Positions 22,166-35,531 of a DNA stretch of 64,000 nucleotides are shown one piece after another (position 1 is the first letter of the stretch; each line of letters starts with the position of its first letter). Source of the stretch: Talaromyces rugulosus (lineage: Eukaryota; Ascomycota; Eurotiomycetes; Eurotiales; Trichocomaceae). Below the pieces are notes generated by a model that worked only from the letters and a program-made list of their open reading frames with translations, had not been told where the DNA came from and ran no database searches. The stretch spans positions 2,914,001 to 2,978,000 of the forward strand of contig NC_049563.1 in NCBI RefSeq assembly GCF_013368755.1, given 5' to 3'. The position numbers were made by a program, and so were the translations under genes.

Positions 22166-24197
22166 ATGGGAAATTCTCAAGGGAAGCCGGTGGTCTTCAC
22201 CGATGCTGGTTTGTTTTCCCTCATTCCCTACCTCCTTGAACTGTCTGACAATTCTTTCCACAGTCAATCTCAACCACTTTCGTCTCCTTCGCGTCGTTGG
22301 CAAAGGCGCCTTTGGCAAGGTCAGGATTGTCGAGCGGAAGGATTCAGGCTTGACCTTTGCCCTGAAATACATTCGAAAGGAAGAAGGTACGTTTCTTTCC
22401 AGAGAATACAGACGGTATCCCTCTAACTGATCAATAGTGGTCCGATCTGAAAGTGTCCGGAATATGATCAGAGAAAGACGCATGCTGGAACACCTCAACC
22501 ATCCTTTCCTATGTAACTTGCGCTACAGTTTCCAGGATATGGAATATATGTGAGTTTCCCACTACAATGTTCCGCGCCACTTATTAATCCGCAATCAGAT
22601 ATATCGTTGTCGACCTCATGAACGGCGGTGATTTACGATTCCATATCTCGAGGAAATGTTTCACAGAGGAGGCTGTTCGTTTCTGGGTCGCTGAATTGGG
22701 ATGTGCATTGAAATATATTCACTCACAAGGCATCGTTCATCGTGATTTGAAACCAGACAACGTCCTCTTGGACTCCCAAGGCCACGTTCACTTGGCTGAT
22801 TTCGTAAGTGTCAAGTCAAAAGGGAGCCTGCTGTATTAGTACTAACAGGACGTGTTATTAGAATGTCGCGTCTGATTTCAAGCCTGGAAAACCTTTGACA
22901 AGCAAATCCGGAACGTTGGCATACCTAGCCCCAGAAGTCTATGAGGGAAGCGGATATTACAGCGAGGTGGATTGGTGGTCATTAGGTGTGACATTTTATG
23001 AATGCATTTACAACAAGGTAAGGATTTTGTTATGCGGCCCTTGCCAATGAAAATGGACAAAACTGACACCCGCATGTAGCGTCCGTTTGAAGGTCGCAGC
23101 CAGGATGCCCTCAACGAGTCCATTACCAAAGCCCAACCAAAGTACTACGTCACCAATCCTGCCGTATCGGTCCCATGCTTGCGAGCCCTGTCCGCCTTAA
23201 TGGAAAAAGACCGAAGCAAACGAATCGGAGCAACTGGCTTCGAAACCTTCACGTCACACCCGTTCTTCGCCGAGATTGACTTCGAGGCTTTAGTAAGAAA
23301 GGAAATCGACCCAATCTTCACCCCGTCAAGCGACAAGACCAACTTTGACGCAACCTACGACCTAGAAGAGCTCCTATTGGAAGAGGCGCCATTGGAAGCA
23401 CGCGCTCGGAGACAGAAACCGCGAGCCGAGTTGCGGGACGATGCCACTGCCAAGGAGATTCGCGAAGATGAACTTCATCGTATAATTGAGACGATGTTTG
23501 AGCCATTTGATTACACGCAGATGTCCTATCGCGGGTGCGTACCAAAATCATCCTTCATAACTCGGGATATTCAATACTGATGCCCAATTTTAGCAATGCG
23601 GCCGCCGCATTGGAAGCAGCAGGTAATCCGGAAGACCATCTTCCTTTAAATGGCACCAACACAGGCACCGGATCAGCATCCCTACACTCGCGTCAAATGT
23701 CTCAGTCGAATTCTCAGAGTGGAACGTCTCCTCCCAACTTAAGCGAGAAGTCGTTCCCCAATCCCAATGTCGTCCCCGCCGCTGCTGGATCTGTGCACGA
23801 CGAAGAAAACGTATCTCCTTCTTCCCAGGTCCGTCCATCAGTGACTTCGGCACCTTCGCCAGTTTCGCAGAACCCCGGCGCCCCATCTTTCAGTCGTCCA
23901 CTTCCGCCATTGCCCGCAAACTATCGCCATCAGAGAGGAGGAGCAACGCGGAAGATGAGCAAAGGCGGCGGCGTCCAAATGGTCTTGGAGGAAACGGGCA
24001 GTTGGAGCGAGCTTGCGGATCAAAGTTCTACCCTACCTGCCGAAGGTTATGAAGCACTCATAAGCAAGGGCCAGAAACCGCCGAACAGCGGCATGCTGTC
24101 GTTTTTGAGCCGCAAGAAGGGACGCGAGCGCAGTCCAAAACCCACGGAGCCTGGAGTACTAGGCAAAGAAGGCGCACGCCACATCATCAGTAGTTGA
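22166..24197 (+). CDS. AGC/YANK-family Ser/Thr protein kinase
   Basis: A 565-residue kinase of the fungal YANK group, related to animal STK32. It has seven exons: 22166-22208, 22264-22386, 22438-22549, 22599-22803, 22862-23017, 23080-23534 and 23594-24197. It begins MGNSQGK, where Gly2 could be N-myristoylated for membrane attachment. Kinase motifs are GKGAFGKV (P-loop), FALKYI (catalytic Lys), VHRDLKPDN and YLAPEV. The metal-binding loop reads DFN (LADFNVASD) in place of DFG, as known for YANK kinases. The C-terminal 200 residues are Ser/Pro-rich and disordered, with a possible SH3-binding stretch ([13 protein letters not shown]). Substrates are not known to me. All introns keep the reading phase, and the 1698-nt coding sum divides by three. 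Confidence 0.92.
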
Positions 24198-25664
24198 ACG
24201 ACAGCTTAGCAAAGCTCTCAATGCGCTAGCGAGTCTCTTCCGGTTTCCTTCGCTGGGCTCTTGGCAGGAAGATTTCGTGCATGCATGCAATCGATGTCCG
24301 TCGAGCAACACGGCGAGAACATCAGGTTGACTTACCAATCTGCGGTTCGCTGAGTTGTGCAATTCGGTTGTACTGGGGGAGCAGCTGAAATCTCATGTTC
24401 TGGGCTCAGAACTTCTCTTCTCCGCTCCCTTGTCCAGAAAACAAAAACACGTATCTGCCCGACTGTTGTTTTACGACCTACTGCTTCTATTCCTTTTGTT
24501 CATTGGCATATCTGCGCTGGGTCTATCATCTATCTGCATGATCGCTATGTCTCTGACACTCGAATCCTTTACAAACACACTACGATGCGTTTCCGGTTCT
24601 ACCAGATGAGGTTTCATGCCTCTTGCTACATTTGCCAATTTCAATTTCTTAGTCGGCATATTCACCGATCTGGACCGACCATATCGGCTGCAATCATAAT
24701 ATCTGCATGGCGGGTCTTTTTTTTGCCTTCTTGTCTTCTTCTGTCATGACTTTTGTCTTGTCTGGCGTCGTATGCTATATTTCACTCTACAATTTGTTGC
24801 CTTGGTTTCTTTTCCTTCGTGTTCTCTCTACGGCGGCCACCTGACGATTATGTGCATACCCCGCAGTTGCGCCTTGTCGATGAATATTACTGTTATGTAA
24901 TTATCGATCTCTTTCTTTTTTTTGTTCAGTTTCTTATTCCCCCTGTAAAACTGATATAGATGTGCTCGACTGCTGGAAATGGAATGTCCCACTTGCGGGC
25001 AGGGCCAATCAAAATAATCAATCAATATCCTTCCAATTTCTATCGTGATTCCATTCCTTCGTAGAAGCTTGGCGGTCGATCTTCTCCTTCAACAAACTAC
25101 TTATCGTGATATTCCGTCTTTATTATTATTCTCGTTGCTTTAATTGTTCCAGCTCACTCGACCTTTCTTTCCTTTGTCAGTGTCTAGTATCTACTGGATC
25201 AGTCTCACCCGTTGTCCCGGCAACCACCAGCTAATATCAGACACTTGGCCGAGGGGCCTAGACGTCCTTGGCATCATGGCAGTGATCTTGTGCCTCGCTA
25301 CGTATTGGACTATTGGTTAGCCAAGGCAAATCGCCAATGCTGAAGCAATCCCCGTCGACGAATTTTTTCCTTGGGTTGTTTGCGTGAAGACCGAGCACGA
25401 GAAGTGCCTTTTTTTATTTATTTATTATCGGGGTCTGCATCGGACGCGCGTACTGCTGAGCAAGCGCTGCGCTTTGTTTACCGGGGGGGGGTATATCTAT
25501 CGTCCAAGGTTCTTTTATCAGCCTGATTTATTCTTATGTTGGTCGCCAGATTCTAGCGTTTTCTTTTCGCTTCGTTTCGCTTCGCTTTTTCTCTACAATT
25601 CCATCGGGAACTCAATTCGACGGGTTACACCAAACAACAAAACACATAGCCGCTGCGCTCATAC
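24198..25664. other. Intergenic region between YANK kinase and exgD-like gene
   Basis: It contains the kinase 3' UTR and the exgD-like promoter. A G(9) run is seen at 25482-25490. Frames at 24355-24749 and 25384-25863 are not protein-like. Confidence 0.45.
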
Positions 25665-28538
25665 ATGCCCAGCCAATCGCGCGCTCGCGATCGCGAGCGT
25701 GAGCGTGAGCGCGAACGGGGGCATAGCTCTCGCCGACGATATGATTCCAGAGACGACAATGTCGAAGACGAGGAGGATGGCGGCCATTATCGCCGACACC
25801 GTGCTACTACTGCTACGCGGCGGGATCAGTCACGAGCTCACGACTACCACGAGGTGGAGGTAGAAGACCATGAGGATGATTCCGAGGAAGAAGAAGAGGA
25901 GGAGGAGGAGGAGGAGGAAGAGGTGATAAGAGTTCCTGCAACGCCGACAAGACGATCAAGACCGCCGAGATCCCCAGAGATGGAGCGCGAACGCCCACGG
26001 TCGAGTTCGCGGCGAGGAACAACGAAGACGAGGGAAGGAGCAGGAGGAGGATATAGGAGGGAGGGTTATAGAAGAGAAGAGTTTCGAAGAGAGCGGACGC
26101 CAAAAGCAAAAGAGTCGCCGGCCACGTCGCCAAAGAAAAGGATGGATCGTGAGGGACATCGAAGAGGAGCCAGTCGTGTCCGCGATGGAAGTCCAGTCAG
26201 GGAGCGAAGGCCGCGGGCTAGGTACGACGAAGGCGGAAGCGATAGAGAACGTGAGCGTGAGCGTGAGCACGAGCGAGAATTACGCAGACAGCGTCGTCGA
26301 GAGCGAGAACGGGAGCGCACGGCAGCGAAACATACCAGCACGGACTCGACCAATAGTGCATCTCAGTTGCTCAGTGCCGATGCTCTCGCCAAGTTGAATG
26401 ATCACTATGAGCGAGGAAAGAGAGACGACTATAAACGACCAAGCCGGGCAGATCGTGATCGCACTCGCAATGTGCCTGATGAAGATATTCGGGTGGAGAA
26501 AAGACGACAGCGTCGACGACAAGAAGTTGTTAATGAAAAGACGTATGACGATTATGACGAGCCTCGGAAGTCTCAAAAGAGACGATTGGTCTCGGGGGCT
26601 ATCATGGAAGAAGGTCGGAGCAATAAACTCCTATTTTGGAAGCGTATGGGAGACCGTCCTCTCTTCGGTAGAGGTGGTGGTGATGGCGGTGGTGGTGGAG
26701 ACGATGATGACCGCGATGAAGGGGAAAAGGGTGACGATGATGACGGTGTACCATTTTGGAAAAAGCGAAAGAAGCTTTTAATAGCAATAGGTGCCATAGT
26801 CTTGATTCTTGTTATTGCTATCCCAGTCGGAGTTGTCGTTTCCAAGAAGCAAAGCAGCAACAGCGACAGCGACAATAGTGGGAGCAGCGGTGAGGATTCG
26901 TCTAGCAGTTCATCCAGCTCAGACAGTTTAACCTCGAGTTTGTCGAGTATCTCGAGAGACAGCATACCGGTAAGTCCTACACAGGAAGTGTTCTTTGTCA
27001 TATAGTAGCTCTGACCCTTTTTAGACTGCCGCACAAGGAACGTACTGGGATCCGTTTACATGGTACGACACCCGGGACTTCAATCTGACCTACACGAACG
27101 AGACGGTTGGCGGCTTGCCAATAATGGGCCTCAATTCCACCTGGGATGATTCCGCGAAGCCAAATGACAATGTGCCAGCGCTCAATGACAGCTTTCCGTA
27201 TGGAAGCAGGCCTATCCGAGGCGTAAATATCGGAGGGTGGCTGTCAATCGAGCCGTTTATCGCGCCGTCCTTGTTCTCAAGGTACCCAATCACAGATGGG
27301 GTCGTTGACGAATACACTCTGTGTCAAAAGCTGGGTTCATCTGCAGCTTCCACCCTTGAGGAGCACTACGCCACGTTCATCCAAGAAGAGGATTTTGCGC
27401 AAATGGCCGCAGCCGGACTAGACCATGTCCGCATTCCATACTCATACTGGGCCGTCACGACATATTCAGGAGATCCGTACGTCGAAAGGATAGCGTGGCG
27501 ATATCTGCTGAGGTCTATCGAATACTGCCGAAAGTACGGACTGCGCGTTAATCTTGACTTGCACGGGCTTCCGGGCAGTCAGAACGGCGAGAATCACAGT
27601 GGCCAACAGGGCATCATCCGGTGGCTCAATGGTACGGATGGAGATTTGAATGCACAACGCTCTCTCGACATACACGACCAGCTATCCCAATTTTTCGCGC
27701 AATCTCGATACAAAAACATCGTAACCATATACGGTCTAGTAAATGAGCCTCCGTTGCTATCCCTTGATGTAGCCACAGTGCTCAACTGGACGATCAAGGC
27801 AACGGAGCTTGTGCAGAAGAATGGCATCAAAGCCAAAATCGCCATGGGCGACGGATTTTTGAACCTGGATAAGTGGCAATACATGATGAAGACGGATGTG
27901 CCGTCGAATATGCTGCTGGACACTCACCAATACACCATTTTTAACACGAATGAGATCGACCTCACTCACACTGCCAAAATTAACTTGACCTGTTCCTCCT
28001 GGTTAACAATGCTGGAGAAGGTCAACAGCACGACCAATGGGTATGTTTTATTTTCCCCTCTTTGAGACATCCATCAACTGACTAAAAAAAAAAAAGCTGG
28101 GGCCCAACCATCAACGGCGAATTCTCCCAATCCGACACCGACTGCGCCGTATACCTCAACAACGTCGGCGCCGGAACTCGCTGGACAGGCAACATAGGCT
28201 CTACTTCAGACCCTCGCTGCCCCACCGCAGTGAGCAACAGCGACGAAACTACCTCCACTACTACTACCCAATCCTGCAGCTGCAACGACGCCAACGTTGC
28301 TGCCTCATCGTACTCTGACGACTACAAGAAATTCCTCCAAACATATGCCGAAGCACAAATGTATGCCTTTGAGAAAATGATGGGCTGGTTTTATTGGACG
28401 TGGCAGACAGAATCAGCACCGCAGTGGAGTTATAAACAGGCCTGGCAAGGCGGATTTATGCCCAAGTTGGCGTATCAGCCGGATTTCAAGTGTGGTGATG
28501 CTGTGCCGAGTTTTGGGAGCTTGCCAGAGTATTATTAA
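25665..28538 (+). CDS. exgD: Membrane-anchored GH5 glucan 1,3-beta-glucosidase (ExgD type)
   Basis: A 920-residue type II membrane protein expected to hydrolyse or remodel beta-1,3-glucan at the cell surface. Exons are 25665-26969, 27025-28040 and 28097-28538. Residues 1-370 form a charged cytoplasmic arm with repeated Arg-Glu runs, a poly-Glu block from (GAG)n near 25886-25925 and Gly/Asp runs. One membrane helix follows (about 370-393, KKLLIAIGAIVLILVIAIPV). A Ser-rich stalk leads to the GH5 domain, which starts near IRGVNIGGWLSIEPFIAPS. The acid/base is Glu676 in GLVNEPP and the nucleophile Glu782 in INGEFS. Between them and after them are several N-glycosylation sites and a CSC motif. The organisation matches the Aspergillus ExgD group, although this cytoplasmic arm seems long. 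The 3' end faces the phytochrome gene. Confidence 0.92.
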
Positions 28539-29144
28539 GTTCTTTTTTAAAGGCTTTGGTTTGCATTTGATGAGTTGGAGTTACGTTTGAAGCCTTGTGT
28601 ACATAGTTGACTCTTTTTTGTATATAACGTGCATATTTACAGCATCATGACATATCTATATCTGTTTTCGAAAGAATATTGAACTGGTTGGCCATATATT
28701 AATTAACATATCACCACGATAACTAATGCCAGAGCCTCCAGCGCCCCTTCTATTCATTATTATGTACATATAAACACAAAATAATATACACGTCTCATCG
28801 TATACTGTACAGTGTATGTGCAAGCCAAAGACAACCAGGCAAACATGAGATGATATTGTTAGTCAATGGCGAAAAAAAAAACAAAATCCCAGTCACTGAA
28901 AAAAAGGGGGGGGTTCAAAACTCCATGTTTCACCGACCAATGCTGTAGTACCCGTGTATTATACGACAAACAAGATTTTTTGGTTGGAAAGAAAAGAAAA
29001 TAAGAAAGAAAAAAAACCTTGCGTATGCAATAGTCACCAACCTAGGGCAACCAATAACTAGAAATTCAAATGTGTCGGGTACGGAAGAGGTCAAGGTGGT
29101 CGTGTATATAGATAGATCCATTTCATCAAGTCTTTTTGCACCAA
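28539..29144. other. Convergent 3' region, exgD and fphA
   Basis: A 606-bp gap between two converging genes. It is AT-rich with A and G runs (28869-28913), has no visible gene and probably holds both 3' UTRs. Confidence 0.5.
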
Positions 29145-32100
29145 TCATTTCGTGTCGGTTTGTGGTGGTCCTGAGGATTGCCGTGGAAGCCAACCGCCGT
29201 TCTCCCAATTCCCGGGCAAATAGGTAAGAGCTTTTCGTTCCGGTTCGCTTTGAAGGCTGCAAAGAAGCGTGTTGACGCGTTTAAAGTCAATGGGTTTCAT
29301 TATGTAACCATCAAATCCCGTGTCAATGTACTTTTGAACGTCTTTCTCAAGTAGCGATGCTGACACGGCGAATATAGGTATTCGGTCAAATAGTGCTATT
29401 TTTTCGGACACGGTATTTTCGGAAGTGCTCTGTTCAAATTCTCGAATCATTTTCGTTGCAGTCATGCCATCAACAATAGGCATCTGCAGATATTTAGCGT
29501 TAGCTGCAATCAGAATTCGGTTTATAACTAAGAAAACTCACTTGAATATCCATCAGCACCGCATCGAATTCCTTCGGATTCGCTTTGAATGCACTGGCAC
29601 ACTCTTCGCCGTTAACAGTCAGGTGCACGGAATGTCCAAATCGTTGCAGTCGTTTCTGGACAATCTTGCTATTGACTGGGTCATCCTCGGCAACAAGCAC
29701 GCGAAGCGAACAAAAGTGAAAGTTATCCGACGACATTCCTATTGGGGACGTGACCGTCGTAGTGGAACTCTCCGACATCATGGCCGCAGACCCGGCCCTG
29801 TCTCGAGCAGTTTGTTTAGGGGAGGGTGGTCTCTGGACATCAACTTCGTCAATTCGTAACGCGCCTATGGGTATTCCCGAGTCTGTAACGGGCTCTTGTC
29901 CCGGTTCGGCAGGAGATCCCAAAGGCATCATATGACGCAAACCTGGGCTGGGGAGACTGAGGGGACCGGGAGACTTGGAGATCGAGGGGCTAACAATTGG
30001 CTGGTTTGCAGTAAGTGCTTTACTAAAACTACTTTCGCGGCTGCCATGTTTACTCCTTCGAGACTCGGGTGATTTGACCAGTGCCGGCTCTTGAATCGCA
30101 CTGATGAGACGATCAGCTTCGCTCCGGCCGCTTCGATCACTGCCCAGGCTACCTCCACTTCGGTTGCTGCCACCACTATGTCGTCGCTGGTTGCTCTTCT
30201 GGGATGCGTTACTATCCAGTAACATCACTTCGCCGTCTACCACAGGCGGTGTAGCTGATAACTCGGCAATTTCAGGGATAGTCGAATCATCGGGGACAGA
30301 CATGATTTCATCCGCCGGCACAGGGAACTTGAGCATCATTTTAAACCGACTTCCCTCGCCTTCCTCGGATTTAACGCTCAATTGGCCGTGCATGTTCCGT
30401 ATAATTCTAGCAACCAATGCCAGGCCGAGACCTAGGACACGTTTCCCATCTCCTTGTTGAGCGTGCTCTTGATCACCGTCTTTGTCGTAGTAGTAGCTTT
30501 CTTCTTCTGACGAAACCTGTTCAAAATCTCGGAACAAGGCATCGACTGTGGTCTGAGACATGCCAGAGCCCGTGTCGTGGACAGTAAATTCAACATCTAC
30601 AGATCCACTTTCCTCGCGTTGCACGGGACACCGCCACATCTCTACTGATACAGAACCAGATTCGGTATAGTGTATGGCATTTGAAATGAGGTTAACAATG
30701 ACTTGACGAACGCGGCGCTGGTCCCCAAAGACCGATTTTGGAACACCGGGGTGTGCCTTGATGTTGTACGTGATTTTCTTGCGCTTGGCCTCACCGTCGA
30801 ACATATCAGTAGCTTCCTGAAAGGTAGCAGCAAGATCGAACACTTCATCTTTAATTAGATTCTGTCCCTTTTCAGTGTTAGTTAAATCTAGCAAATCGTT
30901 GATAACATAGATCAAAGATTTAGAAGCCGAATGAGATTTGGCAAGATTATCCCGAGTTTCAGCGTCTAGATTCCCTTCCAGAGCTATTTCTAGATAATTG
31001 ACGATAGCGTTCAAGGGCGTGCGGACTTCATGTGCAGAATTGGCTAGCAGCAGCCTAGTCAGCTGGGTACTGTGCATCGCCGCCTCCTTTTGACGCCACA
31101 CTTCAATGAATTTTCCGTAAACGAGACATAGCACTGCGGCAGTTTCGATGTCGGTCTCTGTCCACTCTCTTGACCGGCTCATGACAGTTTCACGCCAAGT
31201 TTGAAAGCTTTTACGGGGCTCGAGAAAACCAGAAGTGCCTTGCTTCAGCGTCTTCTCATAGGGATTTCCCGCCCATTTGATTTCGGTTAGTTGGCCACGC
31301 CTAAAGAAGACAATAAAGTCCCTTCCACCGGTAGAGAGTGGGACATAGAGCAGTCCGGAAATGTGTTTGAAGCCCGGTGGATAGCGCAAATCTGGAAAGT
31401 CCCGGCTCACATCGTGAGATGCTAGAACCGAGTTTAGCTGGCGCATTTTCAGATACTCTAACAAAGCCAAGATTTCCTGGGAATGAATTAGGCGTCCCAG
31501 AATCTTTGTCTCATCACGAATAGAAAGGGCGCCGTAATCGGCGTCAAAGAGTTTCAGAAGATCATCCGAAGATGCGATAATATAACCAGACGGGTTAGAC
31601 TCGGTAGGGACAGTATTGATCAACTTGCGAGCCTGAAGACGAGACGCATAGGACAGCCTTTCGATGTTTCTCGAAACGTTGTCACCGATTAAACGACACA
31701 TTTTTCGGACGGGAAAAGAGACGCGCATGCCAGAAGCTCCGTAGGAGTGGCAAGATATCAAGCCCCATAATTCGTTAAAGGCGTTTATACTGATGGACAT
31801 TGAAGAGCGCACATCCATATGAGCCAGATATTTGACGTGGATGGGAGACATAGCCCGTAGATAGGAATGGGTCATGTCGAGTGGCGTTTCAAGATCTTTC
31901 ACCGTCCGACAGACAAGACGAGAAGTTATCATGTCTCGGTCGTATAAAAGCCTAACCTTATTGATCTTGTATAATTCTCGCGCCTGTTTCGGTATATCTG
32001 ATGCAGGAAAATGAAGTCCCTTGTAAATATCTTTCGTAGCTCGTGGTTCTACAAGCTCGGCAACGACCATGCCATTCCAGCTGCTATCAAACTGATAGAT

Positions 32101-33414
32101 CAAGACGCGATGAAAGCCAGTCAACTCTTTGACTAACCCGGTTGCGATGTTCAACAACGCCTCTAAAGTGGGAGCAGCAGACAATTGCTCTTGTATTTGG
32201 GACAAGATGTTGAAAACTTTCATGGCAGCTACTTCACCTCTTCCTTTCCGAGCATTTCGCAGAATACGCAAAGGACGGCTTGTGTTGACAGTACTGCCCG
32301 CCAATTCTTCGGGTGTTGGGTTTACTCCCAAAGTATCGGAAGGCTCCTCGGGAGTGGTTTGCCCGGAAACATTCAGAGGGTGGATTGCATCGTCTTCGAG
32401 TTCAAACTCGCAGATGATCAGGTTTTTATTCATTTCATTCACATGAATGGCACACCAAAACTTCCTCGTTTCCCCCGTAGGAGTGGCAATGCACAAGATG
32501 AAGACTTCTGGACCGTGTACCTTGGGATCACACGATTCATCTCGGATGAAGTCAACATGGTCCAGAAGATTGTCTTCTTGTTCTTCGGTGAGTATTTCAG
32601 TGAAGCTTTCCAAGGCAAAAAGCTGCCTAGGCGTATAGCCGATCAAGGAGGCAGAATTCTCGCTAGCAACACGAACGACTAGTTTTCCCTCTGATTCCTC
32701 CTCGAGAGCAATTAGCGCACCAAAACTTTGGACCGCACCGGGAATGTGAATTGGCTCGTCTTCGCAATACTGGAAACTGTTACCATCACGGCCTGTTATG
32801 ATGGCATGGCCAGCGTCGGTCACAACGTGGCGGAAACGAGACGTCATCAGATCCGGGTCATCACTCGCTTGTGGGATGCTCCGAGGAGGGTCCTGGCTGG
32901 TAACAGGGACACCACCATCCGTGTTATTTCCATCACTAGAGATGTTATCTACCGTAAGATGGTTGGAGGCCGTCCCCGTCAACTTGTCCTCTGCTTTATT
33001 TGCTGCACCTGATTGTTCTTTGGTATTGTCAGACTCCTCCGTCGGCAACTGCTCAAGATCTTCATCCTGCCTATAGGGCTGATACTGCGTGTTTTGCTCA
33101 GTAATCGAGAATTCCGTAAATCCCTCATTGCTAGGAGACAGAGCTTGGCCGTGGTATTGCTGGGGAGGCGGCGACCGAGAGACGGAGGAATTCAACACGG
33201 TTGGGTCAACAGAAATGACGGATCGAATGGGGAATACCCTATCTGAAGCGTCGGAGTCGAGGCGCGACAATCTAGGCTTTGATTCGGAGGGCAAAGATGC
33301 AGTGATATCGGATGATTGCCCTTGTAAATCCTCCGTCGCCACAGACGTGTTTTCGGCGGGGTTGGGCGACGAAAGGGCATCGGCCTGAGGCACCTCAGGC
33401 GGAGGAGATGGCAT
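29145..33414 (-). CDS. fphA: Fungal phytochrome (red-light sensor hybrid histidine kinase)
   Basis: A 1403-residue red/far-red photoreceptor. Exons are 33414-29542 and 29483-29145, with a 58-nt intron inside the receiver domain (VLMDIQ|MPIVDG). An unstructured N-terminus of about 195 residues comes first. The PAS region follows, with Cys217 in FQYCEDEPIHIPGAVQSFGA, the expected biliverdin attachment site of fungal phytochromes. The GAF domain carries PASDIP at 470-475. The PHY domain carries a tongue motif (LEPRKSFQTWRE). The kinase has phospho-acceptor His795 (SAHEVRTPLNAIVNYLEIAL), an N-box (VIVNLISNAIHYT) and G-boxes (DTGSGM, GLGLALV). A Ser-rich linker of about 200 residues precedes the receiver, whose acceptor is Asp1289, with the conserved Lys in GYIMKPIDF. 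All residues for a working phytochrome relay are present. In A. nidulans FphA represses sexual development under red light. Confidence 0.95.
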
Positions 33415-34786
33415 TGAGGGGATCCGTAGACGAAAAAGCCCTTCCTCCTCGCTGCTGTGGGATATCTTTCAGGTAGATAAGAAAATTAGGCATGTGAATA
33501 GATCGGCTTGCTCGAAAAATGGTTGTTGAGTTATAGCTGCAATTTCGCAAAGATTGAAAGAAAAGCGAGTCTCGGGTCTATATAGAATGAAGGAGTCGTC
33601 CAACCGAAATTCTTCAAATTTTTGTCTCGTAATGACTAAAGAATGGTGCGATCTCGTCTTGAAGGGATAGGAAAGAATATTTCCGGTTGCCCCTCGGCGA
33701 ATCGAAAGAGAGCGGGAAAAAGCACACAGGTCGAGTGAATGGCGGTTAAAATAATAAATGTTCTTTTATCGCACGACATCGACGATCCAGGCGCGGTGTC
33801 GAGGGGTCGAGTAGAGGCAGCGCAGAGAGGTTTGAGAGAAGGCGGGGTGTGTCATCGGAGGAAGAGAAGATGGCGGCAGGTGGGACGGCCAGGCGGGTGC
33901 ACATAGCTTGGTTCACTGCTGTTGGTGTTCCGCAGAACAACGATGCTAATGATTAGTAGTGGCAAAGACACGACGCCTTCGAAATCTCTTTACTGTCTTG
34001 GCTGTCATGCCGTGGCACGTATTGCCTAATATTCCCATCTCCACCACCAATTTAAATGTAGCTTTGGATTTACTACAGCCAGATTTCAGTGTACAGCCAT
34101 TGCTCATGATACAGTCACTACCCACCAGTTAAATACTGGGATAAGAATTAACCGGTACCGATGTATACTAGATGATTTTCAGATTCATTCTATATCAATA
34201 TTCTATATGAATAATATTCTACATATATAATACTGTCATGATATAAGACAAAATAGACAAAATAATTGAAGGGTGCAAGCTCTCCTCGACTAGTCTGGAA
34301 ACGGCATAGCTCACCGTTAAAACAAGATTGAGTACCGATTTATGTGGGGCTAAACTAGAAAGAGCCAATAGGAAGTCCCGTCGGACCTGTTCCGGAGGCT
34401 CTATCCAGCCAATCACAATAGTTAAATTTATATTGGAGTCTGGACGCTCTCGCGAATTCCACCAAATAGGAATATAGGAATAGACTGGCAAACATTTCGC
34501 CCCTGACTAACTAATACATCAGGTGTTGACACCGAACAGCCTGGCATTGGCATTGACCGTTTTCTGCGGCCGATCCGATCTGTAAAAAGTAGATGCACTT
34601 GGCGGGGTTGCGGGGTATATCCGCTTATATCCGCACGATTGGCCATCCATAGGCTTTGTGGCCGTTTTGACTTTAATCTGGAAAAGCTTCGACATGTGCT
34701 CATTATATAAACTGGTATTTAACAAATAATCCAGCAGGCCTGCTGCCAGATTGACAAACAAAAAACAAGCAAATTACAATTACAGT
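33415..34786. other. fphA promoter and spacer
   Basis: About 1.4 kb upstream of fphA. A C/T-rich minus-strand leader lies close to the ATG (33560-33730). An AT-rich patch lies at 34170-34260. Short frames at 34219-34761 have no recognisable sequence. Confidence 0.5.
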
Positions 34787-35531
34787 TTATTTATGTCGCC
34801 CCAATGTAAAAACCCCTCCCCAGCCTGTTTTCGACGAGCTGTCCGATCTGCTATTACTACTATCCACCGTCGTCGATACCGTAATTTTCATATTTCCCGT
34901 TGATGCCAGCTCGATTCCGCGCTCTATATCAAAGTTTTCGTTGTCGTGGTGGGGGTGTCCTCCCCACTCCCAGGGCATCTTGTGTGCTTCTTCAAAGCGA
35001 TCCGGCTGAGGGGGAGGTCTCTGCTGGTTTGCCAGCATCTCGGCCGTACGCGGTGATTTTAGCTTGGTCATGCCCCGTGATGAACGCCTTCTTTGAGGTG
35101 TGATGGCTTGTGGTGACCTGGTAAATGGCGATTTGATAGCATCCATGACACGGCGAGCGGACTTGGAAACGGCTTCTCGGATATTCCACTGTCTGCGTTG
35201 GGCGATGACATATAGGATGGATGAGCTAACTGGGGGAAAAGTCAGCCTTTCTTTCTTTCTTTCCACTCTTTTTTGTTGGCATTTGTTGAATTCACGCACG
35301 CAAAACAAGAACAACCACCGACAAGATGATAATCAGCACCCTCGTTTTGTTGCCCATCGAGCCATCACTTCCAGAATGCGTGTCTGTACTGCTCTGCTCC
35401 AGAGGATCGTCGTAATCCGGATCTGATCCGTTTTGTGCATGTGCTCGTGATGACTGCGGCATCAGGAACAGGATCAGAGATATCGACATCCACGCCGACA
35501 TCCATGTCGACGCGCTGCGCGTAGTTATCAT
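34787..35531 (-). CDS. Unrecognised signal-peptide, single-TM protein
   Basis: A 224-residue protein in two exons (35531-35300 and 35229-34787). The intron has a GTGCGT donor and a CCCAG acceptor. It starts with a signal peptide (core MSISLILFLM, likely cut after SRAHA). A short acidic ectodomain (NGSDPDYDDPLEQSS) has two N-glycosylation sites. A membrane helix spans the splice junction: TRVLIIILSVVVLVLLSSS joined to ILYVIAQRR. The uninterrupted hydrophobic helix is the best support for the splice. The cytoplasmic side is basic with Ser/Thr-Pro sites (KSPFTRSPQAITPQRRRSS) and has MPWEWGGHPHHD near the end. This gives a type I single-pass layout. I recognise no family. A plasma-membrane or vesicle protein is a guess from topology. 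Confidence 0.72.
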
